From the NCBI GenBank assembly GCA_020427345.1, contig JAGQOO010000003.1, positions 1 to 57,071 on the forward strand: a stretch of 57,071 bases of DNA, read 5' to 3'. The notes under the pieces are model-generated. The model was not told the origin of the DNA and ran no database searches. It saw only the letters and a program-made list of their open reading frames with translations. Both the position numbers and the translations under genes were made by a program. This DNA comes from Phycisphaerales bacterium (GTDB lineage Bacteria > Planctomycetota > Phycisphaerae > UBA1845 > Fen-1342). Every line of letters starts with the position of its first letter. Within the stretch, counting starts at the first letter, position 1. This document shows, in pieces, positions 51,424 to 57,071 of this stretch.

Positions 51424-54132
51424 ATGCGAATCGTCCGAACGCTCGCCCTTTGGTTGGCGCTCAGCGCGTTAGCGCGCGGGCAGGGCGATTCTGCGCAAGA
51501 ATCGCCCGCCGCCCCGGCGATGACGGCCGTCGAAGGCTCGGACCTGTACAAACTCGAGCGCCTGTTCGACTTCGACGAGGCCAAGCTCGGGAACTACACA
51601 ACTACCCCGATGCACTGGAACCCGATTCGAGGGCCAGGGCTGCCCTCGTTCGATGTGGGTGAGCTCGACTTTCGCGTCGGCCACACCGCGCCGCCGTCGT
51701 TTCATCTGAAACTGTGGCGCCTTAATGTCATCTACGAGTACGCCCATGTGGACCTCACCGTCGTGCCGGAATCGGATTATCTGATCAAGGGCCACATCCG
51801 CGCGCGCGACATCGAAAACGCCCGCGCCTTCCTGGTCGTGTACTTTGTGAACCGTTTTGGCGAGTGGATACCCGGCAGCGATCGTGTCAGTAATCTCGTG
51901 GCGTCCACCGGCCGCGACGCCGAGCCGTGGCAGGCTGTCCAGGTCTCGGCGCCGAATGACTACCCCGACGCGTTTGGGTTGCGGATACAGGTCCGCGTCA
52001 TGCAGTCGCAGTACTGGGAGCCCGTCGATCCGACGATTCCCGATCCCATCGTCGTCCGCGACGCCGCGGCCGATGTCTGGCTCGACGATCTCCGCGTATA
52101 CCGCCTGCCCCACGCCCGACTCGGCATCTCCAGCCCATCCCGTATCGTCAACCAGGGCGACCACGCGGCGCTACTGGTGCAGGTCCGCAATGCCACCTCA
52201 TCGCCGCTTCAATCAGAAGTCTCAATAGAAGACCGTTTCGGGGCCGTGCTGCGCCGCCAGGATCTCGAAGCGCCGTCGATGCTCACAACGGAGGGCGTCG
52301 CGCCGGCCGCCGCGGAACAGTATCGCCTCGTCACTATGGAAGAGACCGGGGTTCGACCGATCGAGGTCCCGATTCCGGACCTGGATCCGGGAGCGTACGT
52401 CGCCCGACTGCGTGTCCTGAGCGATGGCGACGTCTTGCTCGAGAGGTCCGTCGCCTTTGCTGTCATCCCGCGTTTGCCATTTGAAGCCGCCTCTACAGTC
52501 GACATGGGAATCGACTTCGGCCGATGGCGCGCAGCGAACCTGGGCGAGTTAGCAGACCAGATTGGCGCGCTCGGCGTCGGAGCGGTCAAGTTCGGGGTGC
52601 CGATGGACGGGACGCGTCGTGACGGCGCGGAAGCAGAAGACCTGCGCAGATTGTCCGAACTGGTCCGCGTGCTCGCCGCCCGGCGGATCGAGTCATCAAT
52701 CACCATGCTGTCGCCTGCCGGCGAAACGCCGCGCGCACTGCGCGATGTGCTGAGTCAGGAGTCAAACTGGCCGGACATGTTCCGCCCCATATTCGCGTTG
52801 TTCGGCAATCTGATTTCGACATGGCAACTCGGCGCTGAAAGCGAAATGCGGAGCCAGGCGTCATGGGATGACACCGCTGTCCGATCCGTGCGCGACGTCC
52901 TGACGCGGTTCGTCACCGCGCCGCGCATCCTCGCCCCCACCTACGCGGAGGCCCCCGCGGGCACGACGCCCTCGCTTTGGGCGCCCCGGGACATCGCTTC
53001 CATCAACTTGCCATGGCAGTTTCAGGATCTCGCCACACGCGATCCGGCGCCATGGGTGCGCCTTGAGTCTCCGGCCCCCGACGCGGGCTCCGCCGAAGAC
53101 GCGCTGATCGATCAACTGCGTCGCATCACCCTAACGAAGGCGCTCGGCGCCGAGCGCATTTACGTGGACGCTCCGCTTCAGTGGTCGAACGACAGCGGCC
53201 TTTCCGCGTGGGAACCCGCCACGTCGTTTGTCCCGCTGCGCACGTTCTTCGCGGCGATGTCGGGTAAGCGCGCAGTCGGCGTTATGACCCCGCAACCTGA
53301 CACGTTGGCCATCCTCTTCAAGGGCGCCGAAGGCTCCGTCATCGTCTTTTGGACCTGGCGTCCGGCGCCGGTGCGCGACTCAACCGGGCTCTACCTGGGC
53401 CCCGACGTCCAGATGATCGACGCCTGGGGGCGGCCGGCGCCCGTCGACATCCGCGGAGGGCGAACTTATCTCGAATTCCGACCCGAGCCGCGCATCCTCT
53501 TTGCCGTCCAGCCGGAAACCGCGCTTCTGCAGTCGACTTTCTCCGTGACGCCGAACACCGTGCAGCTGCACGAACCTGAGCCGCGACCGGTGCTGCGGTT
53601 CCAGAACCCATATGACACGCCGTTATCCGGCGAGATGACTCTGACGCCCCCCGCCAACTGGCGGGTTGAGCCGTCAGAGGCGAGTTTTACGCTGGCGCCG
53701 GGCGAGGTTTTCGAACGCACACTCCACTTCATCCTCCCGCCAAAGCAGATCGCTCAGGAACTCTCGCTCGGCGTCGACCTCCGAATTCACGAGCCGGCCT
53801 CGGACGAGCTGACGTTCGCAACGCCTGTTCGAATCGCATTGCGCGAGATTCGCGTTGAGACGCGCGCGGATTTCACTGAGCAAAACGACCTGATCGTGTA
53901 TCAGACCCTGCACAACCTGTCCGAGGCCCCTGTGAACTTTTCTGCCTACTGCGCCGCTCCCGGGCGGCCGCGCGAGGAGCGCGAGTTCCGCGCCGTCGGC
54001 CCGGGCGAGGTCTCCCAAACCAGCTACGTGTTTCTCGGAGCCCGCGACCTGCGCGGCGCCCTGCTCCAGATGGGCATCCGCGAGATACGCGGGAAACGGT
54101 CTCTGGACGAACTTGTCCGCGCCCCCGAATAA
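51424..54132 (+). CDS. Large secreted protein, unknown function
   Basis: 902 residues from the ATG at 51424. Signal peptide (LALWLALSALARG). N-terminal half to about 340: beta-sandwich-like, with segments resembling carbohydrate-binding or Ig-like modules. Middle, about 350-640: a helix/strand pattern with DMGIDFGRWRAANLGEL, GAVKFGVPMDG and YVDAPLQWSNDSG, resembling a TIM-barrel glycoside hydrolase fold, but no family or catalytic pair could be named. C-terminal about 690-902: further beta-rich, NEW3-like segments (LTPPANWRVEPSEASF). No membrane anchor. An upstream in-frame start at 51397 would add nine residues before the signal peptide. Confidence 0.8.
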   Translation: MRIVRTLALWLALSALARGQGDSAQESPAAPAMTAVEGSDLYKLERLFDFDEAKLGNYTTTPMHWNPIRGPGLPSFDVGELDFRVGHTAPPSFHLKLWRLNVIYEYAHVDLTVVPESDYLIKGHIRARDIENARAFLVVYFVNRFGEWIPGSDRVSNLVASTGRDAEPWQAVQVSAPNDYPDAFGLRIQVRVMQSQYWEPVDPTIPDPIVVRDAAADVWLDDLRVYRLPHARLGISSPSRIVNQGDHAALLVQVRNATSSPLQSEVSIEDRFGAVLRRQDLEAPSMLTTEGVAPAAAEQYRLVTMEETGVRPIEVPIPDLDPGAYVARLRVLSDGDVLLERSVAFAVIPRLPFEAASTVDMGIDFGRWRAANLGELADQIGALGVGAVKFGVPMDGTRRDGAEAEDLRRLSELVRVLAARRIESSITMLSPAGETPRALRDVLSQESNWPDMFRPIFALFGNLISTWQLGAESEMRSQASWDDTAVRSVRDVLTRFVTAPRILAPTYAEAPAGTTPSLWAPRDIASINLPWQFQDLATRDPAPWVRLESPAPDAGSAEDALIDQLRRITLTKALGAERIYVDAPLQWSNDSGLSAWEPATSFVPLRTFFAAMSGKRAVGVMTPQPDTLAILFKGAEGSVIVFWTWRPAPVRDSTGLYLGPDVQMIDAWGRPAPVDIRGGRTYLEFRPEPRILFAVQPETALLQSTFSVTPNTVQLHEPEPRPVLRFQNPYDTPLSGEMTLTPPANWRVEPSEASFTLAPGEVFERTLHFILPPKQIAQELSLGVDLRIHEPASDELTFATPVRIALREIRVETRADFTEQNDLIVYQTLHNLSEAPVNFSAYCAAPGRPREEREFRAVGPGEVSQTSYVFLGARDLRGALLQMGIREIRGKRSLDELVRAPE

Positions 54133-54179
54133 CGCCAAGATACGCCCCAACGGCTCTGACCGCCGAGTTGGGGGTATGA

Positions 54180-55592
54180 ATGGTCGCACTGCCACAGACG
54201 CAACGTGAGTCGAACCCGCCAAGCACCGGCTGCGGCAAGAACTGCGGAGCCGGCCTGGAGAAGGTCTATCCGTCGACAGCCGTCCGTTATGGATCGATGA
54301 ACTGGATCGGCGAGTTCTCATATCGCCCCGGCACGGTCTTTCGGTGCGGGGCCAAGGTCGTCATCGAAACAGATCGCGGCGTCGAGATCGGACAGCAGGT
54401 CAGCCTGTCGTGCGGCGGGTGCTCGAAGGCCATCAGCCGCGATCAGGTCAAACAATATGTTGAGGCGAGCGGGCCGGAGTTCTACCGCCTTCGTGCCGGC
54501 AAGATCCTGCGCGAGGCCACGCCGGACGACCTGAATGACCATGAGCACCTCAACGCGCACACCAAGGAAGACGTAAACCGCTGCGCGTTGCTCGCCGCGC
54601 AGATGCAGCTTGATATGAAGGTCATCACCGCCGAGCATTTGCTTGGCGGCGAGCGGATTGTGTTTTACTTCCGCTCCGAAACGCGGGTGGACTTTCGCGA
54701 CCTGGTCAAAGAGCTCGCGCATTACTTCCACACGCGAATCGAGATGCGCCAGGTCGGCGCCCGTGACGAGGCCCGACTCGTCGCGGACTACGAGATTTGC
54801 GGGCGCGAGTGCTGCTGCAAGAACTTTCTCAAGAAGCTGCGTCCCGTCAACATGAAAATGGCCAAGACGCAGAAGTCCACGCTGGACCCCAGCAAAGTGT
54901 CTGGTCGTTGCGGCCGCTTGCGCTGCTGTTTGCGCTACGAACATGAAGGCTACGAAGAACTTGCAGCCAAACTGCCGCGCGTCGGCGCGACCGTCGGGAC
55001 CGCGTTCGGGACGGCGCGCGTGATCGACCGACAGATCCTCACTCAACTCGTCATGGTCCGAACCGAAGACGACCGAATCTTCACCATTCCAATCGAAGAG
55101 ATAGAGGCGAACCCGCGCCGCGAGCGCCCCTCGCGCGATCCAGCCGCGCCGCCCACGGATGCCGAAGCCTCGACAACGCGCGACGACAAAACGACGCGGC
55201 CCCGTCGCCATCGAAGCGAGCCCACACCGCGTCGCGACCAGGAGCCGGCCCCCGACTCGACTCCGGCGCCCGAGCCGGAAGCCACCAAACCCGCCGAAGA
55301 GGCGGAAGCCCCGTCCACTCCGGAAGGCGAATTCCAAGCGCCGACCGAGGACCGGCCGCGCAAACGAAACCGTCGACGCCGACGCAGAACCGCCGGCGAC
55401 AGCCCGCCCGAACCGCGAGCGGAATCTCAACAACACCCGGGAGATCGCGCAGGCGCATCCGAATCAGAAAACGAGGCCGGGGCGCAGCGCAGCGCCGATG
55501 GCAAGCCCGGTCGTCGCCGACGCCGTGGCCGTGGTCGCCGCGGCGGCCCCCCTGGCGAGGGTGGTGGCGGAACCGGCGGGGGCGACGCGTGA
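54180..55592 (+). CDS. RicT/YaaT-like PSP1-domain protein with Arg/Gly-rich tail
   Basis: 470 residues. Core (about 35-285) is the PSP1 C-terminal domain of RicT/YaaT, which in B. subtilis works with RicA and RicF in an iron-sulfur complex controlling RNase Y. Clustered cysteines CGRECCCKNFL and GRCGRLRCCLRYE are the expected ligands; NCGAG and SCGGC lie further N-terminal. The last about 180 residues are disordered, rich in Pro, Glu and Arg, ending in an RGG-like stretch. It overlaps the Minf_1886 gene by one base (TGATG). No ricA or ricF nearby. Confidence 0.88.
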   Translation: MVALPQTQRESNPPSTGCGKNCGAGLEKVYPSTAVRYGSMNWIGEFSYRPGTVFRCGAKVVIETDRGVEIGQQVSLSCGGCSKAISRDQVKQYVEASGPEFYRLRAGKILREATPDDLNDHEHLNAHTKEDVNRCALLAAQMQLDMKVITAEHLLGGERIVFYFRSETRVDFRDLVKELAHYFHTRIEMRQVGARDEARLVADYEICGRECCCKNFLKKLRPVNMKMAKTQKSTLDPSKVSGRCGRLRCCLRYEHEGYEELAAKLPRVGATVGTAFGTARVIDRQILTQLVMVRTEDDRIFTIPIEEIEANPRRERPSRDPAAPPTDAEASTTRDDKTTRPRRHRSEPTPRRDQEPAPDSTPAPEPEATKPAEEAEAPSTPEGEFQAPTEDRPRKRNRRRRRRTAGDSPPEPRAESQQHPGDRAGASESENEAGAQRSADGKPGRRRRRGRGRRGGPPGEGGGGTGGGDA

Positions 55593-55999
55593 TGAGTGAT
55601 GCGGCGGCGCAGATTCGCGAGATCATTACGCGCGACGGTCGCTACGCGCCCCGCGCATACGAGTTCCTCTCAGCCACGCTGGGCCAGGTCACGCGCGCAG
55701 TGCACGGCGAACCACCCTACGACGATCCACCCCATGTCAGCGGCCAGCAACTGTCGGAGGGCCTTCGAAAAACGGCCTCCGACCGCTGGGGCCCACTGGC
55801 GCCGGCAGTCCTGGCTCACTGGAATGTTCGCCGCATGCGCGACTTCGGTGAGATGGTCTTCCTGCTCGTCAATGAGGGCGTGATGACCAAGCGCGACACG
55901 GATCGAATCGAGGATTTCGACGACGGCCAGCCGCTGGCGACGTCGCTGCGCGGCGAGCCGCTCGACATCGACATCGCAAAAGGGCGCTCGTCGCCGTGA
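55592..55999 (+). CDS. Minf_1886 family protein (Planctomycetes/Verrucomicrobia-restricted)
   Basis: 135 residues from the ATG at 55592. Family pattern: GRYAPRAYEFLSATLGQV, HVSGQQLSEGLRKTA, RWGPLAPAVLAHWNVRR, DFGEMVFLLVNEGVM and a final IEDFDDG. The family is of unknown function and confined to Planctomycetes, Verrucomicrobia and relatives. It overlaps both neighbours by one base (TGATG at each end), so it is translated together with the RicT-like protein and the transporter. Confidence 0.88.
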   Translation: MSDAAAQIREIITRDGRYAPRAYEFLSATLGQVTRAVHGEPPYDDPPHVSGQQLSEGLRKTASDRWGPLAPAVLAHWNVRRMRDFGEMVFLLVNEGVMTKRDTDRIEDFDDGQPLATSLRGEPLDIDIAKGRSSP

Positions 56000-57071
56000 T
56001 GGAGAAGTACCTGCCGAAGCTCACCGAGCGCGGCAAGCGCTGGGCGCGCTTTCTCTCCCTCATCGCGACAACCGTCGCGCTGATCTGGACAATCCTCTAC
56101 TTGCGGTCGGTGTTGACCCCGATCGCGGCGGCCCTGGCCATCGCGTACATCCTCAACCCGGTCGTCACATGGATGGAACGCGAGCAGGGCGTGCGCCGCG
56201 TCACCTCGATCAGTGTCGGAATCGGCGCTCTACTGATCATCGGCGCCAGCGTCGTCTTCGCCGGCGTCGTCCAAACCTTGGACCTGTCAGCGCGGCTGCC
56301 CCAGTACATCGTCCAGGGTCAGGAGTGGTTGACCAGCAGCTTGCCCGGACTGATCAACCCACCCGAATACTTTACTTCTCGAAAAGCTGAACCCGAACCC
56401 GGCGAAAGCCAATCGCAAACCACCGAGCAATCGTCTGAGCCGGAGCATCAATCTGCCGAACCCGAAAACGCGAATGCCGTGCCAATCGCGGATCAACCGC
56501 CGACCGATGGCGCCGCGCCGTGGCAAACAGGCCATGACCTGCGCCGACTCGTCGCCGACCATGGCCTGACTGTCGCCTCATCCATCGCCGCGTACGTCTC
56601 AGGGATGATCACGAATCTGTTCCACATCCTGACGCTCGTCGTGCTGATCCCGATGTACGCGTTTTTCTTCCTACTGAACTTCAATGAGATGGTCCGTGTC
56701 GTGCACGATCACATCCCGATCGACTACCGCCCGACCATCGTGCGCGTTGTCACGACTGCCGATCGCGCCATCGCCGACTTCTTCCGCGGCCGACTGATCG
56801 TCTGCACGATCATCGGCGCCGTCACCGGCATCGGCTGGCAACTCGTCGGCGTAAAGTACGGTCTGCTGATCGGCGCCCTTGCCGGCCTGCTCAACCTGAT
56901 CCCTTTCATGACGATGCTGGCGTTGCCGATGGCGATTTTCGGGGCCTATCTCGGCGCTACGGAAATTCAGGCGCCGTGGTTCTTCCCGGTTGTGCTCGCC
57001 TTCCTGGTGTTCATCGCCGCGCAGGCGCTGGAGACCTTTGTGCTCACGCCGACGATCGAATCAAAGGCCAA
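55999..57071 (+). CDS. AI-2E family transporter, 3' end beyond window
   Basis: Partial: at least 357 residues, open at the right edge. Multi-pass membrane protein of the AI-2E/YdiK/PerM family: N-terminal helices (FLSLIATTVALIWTILYL; RSVLTPIAAALAIAYILNPV), conserved AYVSGMITNLFHILTLVVLI, FFRGRLIVCTIIG and GLLIGALAGLLNLIPF. An acidic Glu/Gln/Pro insert (about 135-175) between the second and third helix pairs is longer than usual. ATG overlaps the Minf_1886 stop by one base. Members export small molecules or act as antiporters; the AI-2 role is not shown for most. Confidence 0.9.
   Translation, partial: MEKYLPKLTERGKRWARFLSLIATTVALIWTILYLRSVLTPIAAALAIAYILNPVVTWMEREQGVRRVTSISVGIGALLIIGASVVFAGVVQTLDLSARLPQYIVQGQEWLTSSLPGLINPPEYFTSRKAEPEPGESQSQTTEQSSEPEHQSAEPENANAVPIADQPPTDGAAPWQTGHDLRRLVADHGLTVASSIAAYVSGMITNLFHILTLVVLIPMYAFFFLLNFNEMVRVVHDHIPIDYRPTIVRVVTTADRAIADFFRGRLIVCTIIGAVTGIGWQLVGVKYGLLIGALAGLLNLIPFMTMLALPMAIFGAYLGATEIQAPWFFPVVLAFLVFIAAQALETFVLTPTIESKA

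Overview
The window is a GC-rich, densely packed bacterial chromosome segment. It most likely comes from a planctomycete of the Phycisphaerae type. Four points support this: a secreted metalloprotease ending in a two-repeat dockerin of the kind frequent in Phycisphaerae, a Minf_1886 family gene (a family restricted to Planctomycetes and Verrucomicrobia), a UVR-motif protein of planctomycete type, and heavy use of GTG and TTG starts. No rRNA, tRNA, CRISPR array, prophage or intact insertion sequence was seen. The placement is an inference from protein families; no 16S gene is present.

Layout. 1-7.8 kb: glutaryl-CoA dehydrogenase converges on a minus-strand purE-icd-comEC group; a membrane glycosyltransferase follows divergently. 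7-16.5 kb: an esterase and a PurS-PurL fusion (minus), accA with a DUF971 gene and a DUF2617-like gene (plus), then a minus run of M3 peptidase, tpx, groES and a small unknown gene. 16.7-25.3 kb: a NatAB-like ABC exporter, a dockerin-bearing metalloprotease, two lipoproteins followed by a SpoIIE-type phosphatase, a nuclease-fold protein lacking catalytic residues, and another lipoprotein. 25.3-33 kb: tryptophanase lying between repeat-rich spacers, an inverted HldE-like fusion translationally coupled to a glycosyltransferase, a family 4 uracil-DNA glycosylase and a third glycosyltransferase. 33-44 kb: two small membrane proteins, a sugar-nucleotide epimerase-like SDR, a matrixin-like lipoprotein, argS, DUF2203, a TsaC/arginine-phosphatase fusion overlapping rpiB, rsmD, the UVR-motif gene and ygfZ. 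44-57 kb: cinA, truA and a pteridine-reductase-like SDR; a dual-FHA coiled-coil protein; a YmdB phosphodiesterase; a single-domain asparaginase overlapping a sulfotransferase-like gene; a 902-residue secreted protein of unknown function; and a tightly coupled RicT-like / Minf_1886 / AI-2E transporter operon that runs off the right edge.

Most genes are housekeeping or cell-envelope genes. The most unusual items are the apparently catalytically dead nuclease-fold protein, the TsaC fusion carrying an arginine-phosphatase signature, the HldE-like protein with a decayed kinase half, the RicT/Minf_1886 operon, and several families of short palindromic repeats clustered in the few long spacers.
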